Shown piece after piece: positions 10,218 to 18,751 of a DNA stretch of 64,000 nt. The position numbers and the translations under genes are program-made. Each line of letters opens with the position of its first letter. Positions within the stretch are counted from its first letter, which is position 1. Origin of the DNA: Streptomyces sp. NWU339 (GTDB lineage: Bacteria; Actinomycetota; Actinomycetes; Streptomycetales; Streptomycetaceae); contig NZ_QFRK01000024.1 in assembly GCF_003143855.1 (NCBI RefSeq), positions 53,283-117,282 of the forward strand. The letters are read 5' to 3'. The notes beneath the pieces are model-generated. The model did no database searches. It was given only the letters and a program-made list of their open reading frames with translations, and had not been told where the DNA came from.

Positions 10218-11135
10218 TCAGCCCTTGACCGCGCCCTGCATGATGCCGCCCACGATCTGCTTGCCGAAGACGGCGAAGACCAGCAGCAGCGGCAGTGTGC
10301 CCAGCAGGGCACCCGCCATGATCAGGGACTGGTCGGGGGTGAATCCGCGGCCGAGGCCCGCGACCGCGACCTGCACGGTCGGGTTGCCGGACTGGGTCAG
10401 AACGAGGAACGGCCACAGGAAGTCGTTCCAGGTCTGCACGAACATCAGCATGCCGAGCACGGCCATCGCCGGCCGCGCCGCCGGGAACACCACGTGCCAC
10501 ACCACGCGCCAGCTGCTCGCGCCGTCGACCCGTGCGGCCTCGATGACCTCGTCCGGCAGCGCCTGGAGCAGGTACTGCCGCATGAAGAACACGCCGAACG
10601 CGCTCACCAGCGACGGGAAGATCACGGCCTGCAGCTGGTCGGTCCAGTCCAGTTTGGCGACCATCATGTACAGCGGGATGATGCTCAGTTGCGGCGGGAC
10701 CATCATGGTGCCGATCACGAGCAGCATCAGCGCGCCCCGGCCCCGGAAGCGCAGCTTGGCGAAGGCGAATCCGGCGATCGTCGACAGGATGACGACGGTC
10801 ACCGCCGAAATGCCCGCCACGATCGTGGTGTTGAGGAACGCCTCACCGAGGTTGGCTTCGGTCCAGGCGATCTCCAGGTTCTTGAACAGGTTCGAGCCGA
10901 ACCAGAACGGCGGCGGGGTCTGCGCGAGGCGCTGGGTGTCCCGGGAGGCGGCGATCGCGGTCCACACCAGCGGGAACAACGAGACGATCGTGAACACGAT
11001 CAGGATCGCGTACGCGATCGGGCCGCCGTGCAGGGTGCCGCCGGCCCGCGCGGACTTCGGCAGGCGGGAGCGCCTCTGCTCCTTGGCGGGCGTGGTCTCG
11101 GGGGGCGGGGGCGTCACAGTCGTCGTCACGGCCAC
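10218..11135 (-). CDS. cebG: Cellobiose/cellotriose ABC transporter permease CebG
   Basis: A 305-residue MalG-type inner-membrane permease. A Pro/Arg-rich N terminus is followed by six predicted helices. The EAA loop that contacts the ATPase reads EVIEAARVDGASSWRVVWH. It pairs with CebF, seven bases upstream. No ATPase gene is in the operon, as expected for the Ceb system, which uses the shared MsiK ATPase encoded elsewhere. The C terminus (GGIMQGAVKG) is typical of the family. Confidence 0.93.
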   Translation of the reverse strand: MAVTTTVTPPPPETTPAKEQRRSRLPKSARAGGTLHGGPIAYAILIVFTIVSLFPLVWTAIAASRDTQRLAQTPPPFWFGSNLFKNLEIAWTEANLGEAFLNTTIVAGISAVTVVILSTIAGFAFAKLRFRGRGALMLLVIGTMMVPPQLSIIPLYMMVAKLDWTDQLQAVIFPSLVSAFGVFFMRQYLLQALPDEVIEAARVDGASSWRVVWHVVFPAARPAMAVLGMLMFVQTWNDFLWPFLVLTQSGNPTVQVAVAGLGRGFTPDQSLIMAGALLGTLPLLLVFAVFGKQIVGGIMQGAVKG

Positions 11136-11141
11136 AACTCC

Positions 11142-12173
11142 TTAGCTACTGGCGCGCAGCCGGCGCGAGATGACGTAGTTGACGATGCCGATGACGATCA
11201 GGATCAGGAACATCACCCAGGCGATCGCCGAGGCACGGCCCAGGTGCTGGTTGATCCAGCCCTGTTCGTACAGGTACAGACCGAGCGTCTGGAACTGGTG
11301 CTCCGCGCCGCCGGACGCGCCCTTGTTGGGGTCGAACAGCAGCGGCTCGCCGAAGACCTGGCTGGCGCCGATCGTGGAGACGACCACCGTGAACAGGATC
11401 GTCGGGCGCAGCGACGGCAGCGTCACGTGCAGGAACTGCTGCCAGCGGCTGGCGCCGTCCAGCGCCGCCGACTCGTACAGGTCCTGTGGGATCGCCTGCA
11501 TCGCGGCCAGGTAGATCAGCGCGTTGTAACCGGTCCAGCGCCAGATGATGATCGTCGAGACGGCGAACTGCCCGGGCCACTTGTCGTCCTGCCAGGCGAT
11601 CGGGTCGATCCCGACGAAGTCCAGCGCCCAGTTGATCATCCCGTAGTCACGCCCGAAGAGCAGCACGAACACCAGGGAGGCGGCGGCGATCGAGGTGGCG
11701 TACGGGGCGAGCATCGCGACCCGGTAGAAGGTCGAGGCGCGCAGCTTGTAGTTGAGGATGTGGGCGATGCCCATCGCCATCAGCAACTGCGGGACGGTCG
11801 AGATGATGCCGATGGTCAGCGTGTTCTTCGCCGCGTTCCAGAAGAAGTCGTCGTCGAAGATCCGGGTGTAGTTCTTCAGCCCGACCCAGTTCATGTCGGT
11901 CGGGGCGGTCAGTTCCACCTGGTGCAGCGAGGCCCAGCCGGTGTAGACCAGCGGGAACAGGCCGAAGGCGAGGAACAGCAGGAAGAACGGCGCGACGAAG
12001 GCGTACGGGCTCCAGCGCATGTCGCGCTGCCAGCGGCGGGACAGCTTCCGCCGCCGCCGCTCCTCCTTGTCCTCGGCGCTCTCGGACGCGGTGCCCCCGG
12101 GCCGGCGGCCCGGGGCCGCGCCCCCCTTGACGGGGGACGCGGCGGTGTCGTGGCGGGTGGACATCCAGGTCAC
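11142..12173 (-). CDS. cebF: Cellobiose/cellotriose ABC transporter permease CebF
   Basis: A MalF-type permease of 343 residues with a charged cytoplasmic N terminus (ESAEDKEERRRRKLSRRWQR) and six membrane segments. The EAA loop is DLYESAALDGASRWQQFLH. The GTG at 12173 overlaps the cebE stop (GTGA), which suggests translational coupling. An in-frame ATG at 12164 would shorten it by three residues and is an equally possible start. It forms the membrane channel with CebG. Confidence 0.93.
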   Translation of the reverse strand: MTWMSTRHDTAASPVKGGAAPGRRPGGTASESAEDKEERRRRKLSRRWQRDMRWSPYAFVAPFFLLFLAFGLFPLVYTGWASLHQVELTAPTDMNWVGLKNYTRIFDDDFFWNAAKNTLTIGIISTVPQLLMAMGIAHILNYKLRASTFYRVAMLAPYATSIAAASLVFVLLFGRDYGMINWALDFVGIDPIAWQDDKWPGQFAVSTIIIWRWTGYNALIYLAAMQAIPQDLYESAALDGASRWQQFLHVTLPSLRPTILFTVVVSTIGASQVFGEPLLFDPNKGASGGAEHQFQTLGLYLYEQGWINQHLGRASAIAWVMFLILIVIGIVNYVISRRLRASS

Positions 12174-13528
12174 TTGTCCAGGTTGTTGTCGATGGTCTTG
12201 ACGGCCGTCTCCCAGGCTTCCTCCGGCGACTTGCCCTTGGTCACCAGGATGACGCCGTTGTCGGCCAGGCCCTGCGAGATGATCTGGTCCTTCGGGCCGA
12301 TGACCTGGACCGGGATCCGCTTGGCGGCCTCGGCGAAGATCTCACCGATCGGGGCGTCGCCGGTCATGTCGTTGACCGCACCGGTCACTTCGGGGCTGTC
12401 GAAGATGGTCTGGGCGCTCGGGAAGCTGCCCTGCACATCGAACAGCTTCGCCTGCTGCTCGGGCGCGGTCAGCCAGGCGACGAGCTTCTTGGCCTCCTCG
12501 ACGTTCTTGGCGCTCTTGGGCACGGTCAGGAAGGAGCCGCCCCAGTTGCCGGCCTTGGGGGACAGGGCCACGTCCCACTTGCCCGCGGCGTCCGGCTGGG
12601 ACTTGCCCTTGATGTAGCCGAGCATCCAGGGCGGGCAGGACATCGCGGCGAACTTGTTGTTGGCGATCGTCTGGTCCCACGAGGGCTGGAACTGCGTCTG
12701 GGCGCCGACCAGCCCGTCCTCGGCGGCCTTCGCGGTCATGTCGAAGGCCTTCTTGACGGCGGGGTTGGTCTTGTAGACGACCTCGCCGGAGGAGTCGTAG
12801 AACCGCTTCTCCTCACTGCTGAGGATGGCGCTCATCAGACCGCCGGGGGAGTCGAAGAAGGTGGTGCCCTTGGGCGCCTTCTTCTGGTAGTCCTCACCGG
12901 CCTCGATCAGCTTGGCCCAGTCGCCGGCCCACAGCTTGCCGACCTCTTCGCGGTCGGTCGGCAGGCCCGCCTTCTCGAACAGGTCCTTGCGGTAGCAGAT
13001 CGCCATCGGGCCGATGTCGGTGCCCAGGCCGATGGTCTGGCCGTCCTTGGTGGTGGCCTGCTCCCACTTCCACCCGAGCCAGTCGCTCTTGTTCACGCCC
13101 TCGGCCTTGGAGAGGTCCTCGAGCTTGCCGGCCTGGGTCTCCACGATCTCGGCGATGTTGCCGACTTCGACGGCCTGGACGTCCTGCAGACCGCTGTTGG
13201 TGGTGAGGTGGTTGAGCAGCGCCGGGTAGTAGTTCTCGTTGCGCTCGACGACGTTCTCGGCGATCTTGATGTCCGGGTTCAGCTTCTCGTACTCGGCGTA
13301 GAGGCCGGCCTCCTTGAAGCCGAAGGTGCCGAACAGGCCCAGCGTGATCGTGGTCTTGCCCTTGCCGCCCGACGAGGAATCGGAGTCACCGTCTCCGCCG
13401 TCGTCGGCACAGCCGGCCAGCAGCCCGGTGCCCAGCGACACCACGGCCGCGACGGCCAGCGCCTTGCGGGTGAAGGGCTTCCCCCCGCCCGTGCGCTGCC
13501 GAGAGAGGGGGAGGGTACGTGCTCGCAT
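12170..13528 (-). CDS. cebE: Cellobiose/cellotriose-binding lipoprotein CebE
   Basis: A 452-residue extracellular solute-binding protein of the MalE-like class. The N terminus is arginine-rich, then hydrophobic, ending in the lipobox LLAGC, so it should be anchored to the membrane outer face. A Ser/Gly/Asp-rich linker follows. The mature protein has the periplasmic-binding fold, with ITLGLFGTFGFKEAG at its start. ATG at 13528 has an ideal AGGAGG site upstream. The CebR operator lies 118 bases upstream, where it can block the cebEFG promoter. Confidence 0.95.
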   Translation of the reverse strand: MRARTLPLSRQRTGGGKPFTRKALAVAAVVSLGTGLLAGCADDGGDGDSDSSSGGKGKTTITLGLFGTFGFKEAGLYAEYEKLNPDIKIAENVVERNENYYPALLNHLTTNSGLQDVQAVEVGNIAEIVETQAGKLEDLSKAEGVNKSDWLGWKWEQATTKDGQTIGLGTDIGPMAICYRKDLFEKAGLPTDREEVGKLWAGDWAKLIEAGEDYQKKAPKGTTFFDSPGGLMSAILSSEEKRFYDSSGEVVYKTNPAVKKAFDMTAKAAEDGLVGAQTQFQPSWDQTIANNKFAAMSCPPWMLGYIKGKSQPDAAGKWDVALSPKAGNWGGSFLTVPKSAKNVEEAKKLVAWLTAPEQQAKLFDVQGSFPSAQTIFDSPEVTGAVNDMTGDAPIGEIFAEAAKRIPVQVIGPKDQIISQGLADNGVILVTKGKSPEEAWETAVKTIDNNLDK

Positions 13529-13645
13529 TGCGTCCTCCTGTTGCCCTGACGTGCCGACCCCCCGGCCAACGGCTTTGTTGGGCCCGTCTGTTGCGTGCTG
13601 CGGCTCGGGCGGGGAACGTGCGGGTTGTGTATGTGTCAGGTACTG

Positions 13646-13659
13646 TGGGAGCGCTCCCA
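13646..13659. promoter_or_regulatory. CebR operator upstream of cebE
   Basis: The perfect 14-base palindrome TGGGAGCGCTCCCA lies between the divergent cebE and cebR genes. It is the known consensus for CebR of Streptomyces, whose binding is relieved by cellobiose. It probably controls cebEFG and may allow autoregulation of cebR. Confidence 0.92.
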
Positions 13660-13867
13660 CAAGTGATGTGTTGAAGGGTTGCGGGTTCGGGCGGGGGTGT
13701 CAAGGGACCGGACGCGGAGAACTGCCTTCAGTTATCGGGCCGTTAGCCGGCCGCCCGGGCCTCACCGGGGATGTTCCGAGGTCCGGACGGCGGTCGCCGC
13801 TGTCGGCGGGGCTGTTAGATTCCAGGCCAGCAGGCCGGCATGGCACAGGACGGAAGGCGGGGCGCAG

Positions 13868-14923
13868 ATGGCAAGCCACGGAGCGCGGGGCCGCAGCGGC
13901 GGTCGGCCCACCCTCGAAGAGGTGGCGGCGCGCGCCGGTGTCGGCCGGGGCACGGTCTCCCGGGTGATCAACGGGTCACCCCGGGTGAGCGACGCCACCC
14001 GGGCCGCCGTGGAGGCCGCCGTCGCCGAGCTCGGTTACGTCCCGAACACGGCCGCTCGCGCGCTGGCCGCCAACCGCACCGACGCGATCGCACTGGTCGT
14101 GCCCGAACCGGAGACCCGGTTCTTCGCTGAACCGTACTTCTCGGACATGCTGCGCGGTGTGGGGGCGGCGCTCTCCGACACCGAGATGCAGCTGCTGCTG
14201 ATCTTCGCGGGCAGCGACCGGGAGCGGCAGCGGCTCGCCGACTATCTGGCCGCGCATCGCGTGGACGGTGTGCTGCTGGTCTCCGTGCACGCCGACGACC
14301 CGCTGCCCGACATGCTCGCCCGGCTGGAGATCCCGGCCGTGATCAGCGGCCCCCGGTCGGCCGCGGAGACCCTGACCTCGGTCGACTCGGACAACTACGA
14401 CGGCGCCCGGCAGGCCGTCGAGCACCTCGTCGGCCGGGGCCGGCGCCGTATCGCCCACATCACCGGCCGCCTCGACGTGTACGGCGCCCAGCGGCGCGTC
14501 GACGGCTACCGTGACGCCCTGCGGGACGCGGGCCACGAGGTGGACGACCTGCTGATCGAGGCGGGCGACTTCTCCGAGGAGGGCGGCCGGCACGCGATGG
14601 CGGCCCTGCTGGAACGCCGCCCCGACCTGGACGCGGTCTTCGCCGCCTCCGACGTGACCGCCGCCGGTGCCCGGCACGCGCTGCGCGAGGCGGGCCGCCG
14701 CATCCCCGACGACGTGGCCCTGGTCGGCTACGACGACTCCGCCATCGCCCGCCACATGGACCCGCCGCTGACCAGCGTGCGCCAGCCCATAGAGGAGATG
14801 GGCCACCGGATGATCGACCTCCTCCTCGCCGAGATCGCCGACCGCCGCCCGCCCGCCTCGCGCGGGCTGGAACGACGTCAGGTGGTCCTGGCCACGGAAC
14901 TGGTGGAGCGGGCCTCGTCCTGA
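13868..14923 (+). CDS. cebR: LacI-family repressor of cellobiose utilisation CebR
   Basis: A 351-residue LacI/GalR regulator. The helix-turn-helix is PTLEEVAARAGVGRGTVSRV and the hinge helix is NTAARALAANRTDAIALV. The ligand-binding domain ends with the usual IPDDVALVGYDDSAIARHMD and LTSVRQPIEEMG. The start at 13868 is set by the purine-rich site in GGAAGGCGGGG. It lies divergent to cebE with the operator between them. In other streptomycetes CebR also controls cellulases and, in pathogens, thaxtomin production. Confidence 0.93.
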   Translation: MASHGARGRSGGRPTLEEVAARAGVGRGTVSRVINGSPRVSDATRAAVEAAVAELGYVPNTAARALAANRTDAIALVVPEPETRFFAEPYFSDMLRGVGAALSDTEMQLLLIFAGSDRERQRLADYLAAHRVDGVLLVSVHADDPLPDMLARLEIPAVISGPRSAAETLTSVDSDNYDGARQAVEHLVGRGRRRIAHITGRLDVYGAQRRVDGYRDALRDAGHEVDDLLIEAGDFSEEGGRHAMAALLERRPDLDAVFAASDVTAAGARHALREAGRRIPDDVALVGYDDSAIARHMDPPLTSVRQPIEEMGHRMIDLLLAEIADRRPPASRGLERRQVVLATELVERASS

Positions 14924-15004
14924 CGTGGGTCGCGGGGCCCGGGACCCGGGGCAGGTGGGCCCCGGGCCGGCGGGAGGCCGACTGTTCCCGAGCCCTGTGA
15001 AACA

Positions 15005-15044
15005 GATCAAGGGCCGACCCGTTCTCACGGGCCGGCCCTTGATC
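15005..15044. terminator. Bidirectional hairpin between cebR and tRNA-His
   Basis: An 18-base inverted repeat (15005-15022 with 15027-15044) with one mismatch and a TCTC loop. TTTC follows on the + strand. It lies 81 bases after the cebR stop and 6 bases beyond the tRNA 3' end, so it could end both transcripts. Confidence 0.85.
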
Positions 15045-15050
15045 TTTCAG

Positions 15051-15124
15051 GGTGAGTGACGGGACTTGAACCCGCGACATCCTGGACCACAACCAGGTGC
15101 TCTACCAGCTGAGCTACACCCACC
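15051..15124 (-). tRNA. tRNA-His (GTG anticodon)
   Basis: The cloverleaf can be folded by eye. The acceptor GTGGGTG pairs with CACTCAC. The D arm starts GCTCAGCTGG. The anticodon loop is TTGTGGT with anticodon GTG (reads CAC/CAT). The T arm is GCGGGTTCAAGTCCCGT. An extra G at 15124 can pair with the C discriminator, the G-1:C73 hallmark of histidine tRNAs. CCA is not encoded. Confidence 0.95.
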
Positions 15125-15243
15125 ACGGCCGGTACCGGTGAAGATCGGTGTCTTCCCCGACCGGCCGAGAAAAAGTGTACCTGGTCCGAAGGGGTGCTCG
15201 CGCCAGGGTTTCGCGGCGCCCTTCGGACGACCGCCTCACACGC

Positions 15244-15846
15244 CTACTGAGCAGGCAGGACGTGCTTGGCGGCGATCTTCTTCGCGGTGTCGGAGTCGGG
15301 GCCGGGCTGCGGCACGAAGACGGCCTCGCGGTAGTAGCGCAGCTCCGCGATGGACTCGCGGATGTCGGCCAGCGCGCGGTGGTTGCCGTTCTTCTCGGGG
15401 CTGTTGAAATAAGCCCTCGGGTACCAGCGGCGCGCCAGCTCCTTGACGCTCGACACGTCCACGATGCGGTAGTGCAGGTAGTCCTCCAGCGTCGGCATGT
15501 CCCGCAGCAGGAATCCGCGGTCCGTGCCGACGGAGTTGCCGCACAGGGGCGCCTTGCCGGGCTCCTTGACGTGTTCCTTCACATACGCGAGGACGCGCCG
15601 CTCGGCGTCCTCGAGCGTCGTGCCGTCCGCCAGCTCGGCGAGCAGCCCGGACGCGGTGTGCATCTCACGCACCACCTCCGGCATCGTCTCCAGGGCCCCT
15701 TCCGGCGGGCGGATGACGATGTCCACACCGTCGCCGAGCACGTTCAGCTCGGAGTCGGTGACGAGGGCGGCCACCTCGATGAGCGCGTCGTCGGACAGCG
15801 AGAGGCCGGTCATCTCGCAGTCGATCCACACCATGCGATCGTTCAT
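15244..15846 (-). CDS. orn: Oligoribonuclease
   Basis: A 200-residue 3'-5' exoribonuclease of the DEDDh family that degrades short RNAs and the linear dinucleotide pGpG to mononucleotides. Asp9 and Glu11 in VWIDCEMTGL form exo motif I, and the NHRALADI segment supplies the histidine and aspartate of motif III. Length and sequence are typical. It sits between adpA and cebR, the usual Streptomyces arrangement. In this genus loss of Orn impairs sporulation and antibiotic production. Confidence 0.96.
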   Translation of the reverse strand: MNDRMVWIDCEMTGLSLSDDALIEVAALVTDSELNVLGDGVDIVIRPPEGALETMPEVVREMHTASGLLAELADGTTLEDAERRVLAYVKEHVKEPGKAPLCGNSVGTDRGFLLRDMPTLEDYLHYRIVDVSSVKELARRWYPRAYFNSPEKNGNHRALADIRESIAELRYYREAVFVPQPGPDSDTAKKIAAKHVLPAQ

Positions 15847-16002
15847 ATGTCTAACCTTACGGCGCGCGGGAGCGTAGGTGACCCGTCGGGGACCGGGTGA
15901 GTGAAGCGGGCAGAGAGGCGGGCCGGGCCGGAGACTTCCGTCTCCGGCCCGGCCCGTCGGCTGATTCCCGTCTTCCCGTGGCGCTCCTGTCTCAGGTCCG
16001 CC

Positions 16003-17286
16003 TCACGGCGCGCTGCGCTGCCCCGGCACGCTCGCCCGCGTGGGGACGTACGCCTCGCGGCCGAGGTCCGCCGAGGCCGTCAGGGACGGCCCGCCCAGGG
16101 TGCTCGCGGCCGCCGCACGCCGGGACTGGTGCGGGACGGAGTTGTCCGGGTGCGGTGCGGCGGACGCCGGGCCGGCCTGTCCCGGGTGCCCGTGCTGGTG
16201 CGCCGGGCCGGGCGGGACGGCTCCCGGGGTGTTCGGGATGCCGTCGGCGCCCTGGTTCCGCTCGGCCTGGGGGCGTCGCGCGCGGTACGCGGCCCGGTAG
16301 GCGGCCGGGGACGAACCCAGCTGGCGCCGGAAGTGGCCCCGCAGCGCGACCGGTGAGCGGAAGCCGCAGCGGCCCGCGACCTCGTCCACCGAGTAGTCCG
16401 ACGTCTCCAGCAGGCGCTGGGCCTGCAGCACCCGCTGCGTGATCAGCCACTGCAGCGGCGCGCTGCCGGTCAGCGAGCGGAAGCGGCGGTCGAACGTACG
16501 ACGGCTCATGTACGCGCGTGCCGCCAGCGTCTCCACGTCGAACTGTTCGTGGAGGTGCTCCAGCGCCCAGGCGACGACCTCGGCGAGCGGGTCGGCGCCG
16601 ATCTCCTCGGGTAAAGACCTGTCGAGATAGCGCTCCTGACCACCCGTCCGGCGCGGTGGGACGACGAGGCGCCGGGCGAGCGCCCCCGCCGCCTCGTTGC
16701 CGTGGTCCGTGCGCACGATGTGCAGGCACAGATCGATTCCGGCCGCCGTACCCGCCGACGTCAGCACGTCGCCGTCGTCCACGAAGAGTTCGCGCGGATC
16801 GACGTGCACCGACGGATAGCGTTTCGCCAGCGTCGGCGCGTACATCCAGTGGGTGGTCGCCGGACGGCCGTCCAGCAGGCCGGCCGCCGCGAGCACGAAG
16901 GCGCCGGTGCACAGCCCGACGATGCGGGCGCCCTCCTCGTGGGCGCGGCGCAGCGCTTCGAGCGCGTCGTCCGGCGGCGGCGAGGTGATCGAACGCCAGG
17001 CGGGCACGACGACGGTGCCCGCGCGGGCGATCGCCTCCAGGCCGTGCGGCGCGGTGAGTTCGAGGCCCCCCGTGGTCCGCAGCGGGCCCCCCTCTCCGGC
17101 GCTCACCAGCAGTCGGTAGCGCGGTACGCCGGCGTCCTGGCGGTCAACCCCGAACACCGACAGCGGTATGGAACTCTCGAAGATGGGGCCGCCGCTGAAC
17201 AGCAGCACGGCGACGATCTCCTTGCGGCGTCGCCCGGCGAGTTTCCGTGCCGCGATCTCCGGCGCGGCAGTGGAGTCGTGGCTCAT
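16003..17286 (-). CDS. adpA: AdpA, AraC-family master regulator of development and secondary metabolism
   Basis: A 427-residue global regulator. The N-terminal DJ-1/PfpI-like domain (about residues 22-210) includes AVLLFSGGPIFESSIPLSVFG and IVGLCTGAFVLAAAGLLDGR. The C-terminal AraC DNA-binding domain has two helix-turn-helix units, VETLAARAYMSRRTFDRRF and VDEVAGRCGFRSPVALRGHF. The Pro/Ala/His-rich tail is variable. Codon 225 is TTA, between the domains, so translation should depend on the bldA tRNA. The start MSHDS was chosen because the domain begins soon after. A 900-base upstream region without genes is typical of this heavily regulated gene. Confidence 0.97.
   Translation of the reverse strand: MSHDSTAAPEIAARKLAGRRRKEIVAVLLFSGGPIFESSIPLSVFGVDRQDAGVPRYRLLVSAGEGGPLRTTGGLELTAPHGLEAIARAGTVVVPAWRSITSPPPDDALEALRRAHEEGARIVGLCTGAFVLAAAGLLDGRPATTHWMYAPTLAKRYPSVHVDPRELFVDDGDVLTSAGTAAGIDLCLHIVRTDHGNEAAGALARRLVVPPRRTGGQERYLDRSLPEEIGADPLAEVVAWALEHLHEQFDVETLAARAYMSRRTFDRRFRSLTGSAPLQWLITQRVLQAQRLLETSDYSVDEVAGRCGFRSPVALRGHFRRQLGSSPAAYRAAYRARRPQAERNQGADGIPNTPGAVPPGPAHQHGHPGQAGPASAAPHPDNSVPHQSRRAAAASTLGGPSLTASADLGREAYVPTRASVPGQRSAP
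16612..16614 (-). other. TTA leucine codon in adpA (bldA-dependent)
   Basis: The codon reads TTA in the linker (Arg-Ser-Leu-Pro-Glu) between the two AdpA domains. TTA is very rare in Streptomyces and is read only by the bldA tRNA, which makes AdpA synthesis developmentally timed. The same location is known in other Streptomyces adpA genes. Confidence 0.95.
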
Positions 17287-18186
17287 ACTGCTAAGCCCCC
17301 CTCGGTGGTCGCGGCGCCCTGATCCTTTCGGGTCTGTCGCTCCAACACGTTTCCCCTCGGTCCTGCACGAGTCCCCCGCCGTAAGACAGTCAAGATCGAA
17401 TCTACTGTGTCCCGTCGTGCCCGGGTGGCCAGTTCGGTCCCGGCGCATTGTCGACTTGGCAACTTGGCGTGAAGCATTCGATCACGAAGGGTTGCACTCG
17501 TGGGCCGTGCAGGGAAGTGCGCCTTGTCGTGGTGGCCAATCCCCGTAGGGTGCGCGGGGGCTGCCGACCCCTTTTTGTGCAGGTCGAACGAGGGTTGGGG
17601 GGTGGCCACGGCAGGAGATGCACAGGTTGCGGAAGTTGGCTGAAAACATATGCCCGCGGGCGCGGAAACCGGTCATGCGACCGGTGTATCCCCGCCGTCC
17701 CGCGCCGCCCGCTCTGAGCCGCACCGGAGCAGGGCGACCGGAGCCGGCGGACGGCTGAACGCCGCCGGGCGGACCACGTCGGTGATCGGACCCCGGGAGG
17801 ACTACCGGCGCGAAGGCTCCCCGGAGGAGTCCGGCGCGCGGTCCGCCCCGGCGGCGGGGCGGGGGCCGGACGTGATGCGCTCCCTGTGGCGTGGCTCACG
17901 GGGGTCGACGCGCGGGTGGGGTGCCGGTCACCGCGCGTCACACGGGGACACTCTCGCGGCTCGGCCCACCCCGTGCAAACCGCCTGTACGGCGCAGCGAC
18001 CATTGCGTGACGGGCGCTCCCTCGGGCATGCTCCGGAAAACCCGTCGGCCGGCTCGGTCGGGGGTCTGGGCCGATAACGCGTACCGCCGTACCCTTGGGG
18101 GTATGGGGTTGGGAAGATGATTCCCGGACACAGCTCCGACGCACCCTGTCGTCACCCATCACAAGGATCACAACGCCGAGACAGCC
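17287..18186. promoter_or_regulatory. 900-base adpA/usp intergenic region
   Basis: No convincing gene is seen here. Open frames exist on both strands but have arginine/proline-rich shadow composition and no ribosome binding sites. It must hold the adpA promoter and leader, and the promoter of the stress-protein gene. I could not point to a specific operator. AdpA autoregulatory sites and BldD sites would be expected from other species. Confidence 0.6.
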
Positions 18187-18729
18187 ATGGCCGGTCACGA
18201 ATTCTTCGAACCCGCGGACCGTAAGCGACCCCTCGCCGACCCCACGGCGGCCGAGCCGCTCGGGGCCGACCCCCTGGGCGCGGAAAAGTCGCGCCATCCG
18301 TGCGATCCCGCGTTCCGGCACGGTGTGGTCGTCGGCTTCGACGGCTCCACCTCCAGTGAGCGGGCCCTCGCCTACGCGATCGGCATGGCCCGGCGCTTCG
18401 GCTCCGCGCTGATCATCGTCCATGTCGCCAACCGGCTGCCCACCACGGTGTGGGCGGGCTGCGAGCCGCCGGTCTTCGTCGATGTCCCGGACCACCGCAC
18501 CGAGGTCCTCGGCCTCGAGCTGGCCTGTGCGGACCACCTCACCGAGGTGCCCTGGATCCTGGTCGAGCGCGGCGGCGACATCTGCCACGAACTCGAGGAG
18601 GTCGGCCGGGAGTACGAGGCCGACGCGATCGTCGTCGGCTCCACCCACGGTCTGGTGGGCCGGCTCTTCGGCTCCGTCGCCGGCCGGCTCGCCAAGCGGG
18701 CCCAGCGCCCCGTGGTGGTCATCCCCTGA
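18187..18729 (+). CDS. Universal stress protein (UspA family)
   Basis: A 180-residue protein with one Usp domain after a 40-residue polar N terminus. The domain opens with GVVVGFDGSTSSERALAYAI and ends with the ATP-binding signature GSTHGLVGRLFGSVAGRLAKRA followed by PVVVIP. This Walker-like GxxG(9)GS pattern suggests a nucleotide-binding Usp. It is convergent with glmS. Its stress role is inferred from the family. Confidence 0.9.
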   Translation: MAGHEFFEPADRKRPLADPTAAEPLGADPLGAEKSRHPCDPAFRHGVVVGFDGSTSSERALAYAIGMARRFGSALIIVHVANRLPTTVWAGCEPPVFVDVPDHRTEVLGLELACADHLTEVPWILVERGGDICHELEEVGREYEADAIVVGSTHGLVGRLFGSVAGRLAKRAQRPVVVIP

Positions 18730-18751
18730 AGCGCGGGCCCATCGGACAGGC

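Noticed and set aside
10179..12617. An 812-codon + strand frame across cebG, cebF and cebE
   Set aside because: It is antisense to three well-supported transporter genes and consists of Arg/Asp/Gln-rich shadow sequence.
17650..18120. Open frame of 156 codons in the adpA upstream region
   Set aside because: No ribosome binding site, skewed composition and no family resemblance; the region is better explained as regulatory.
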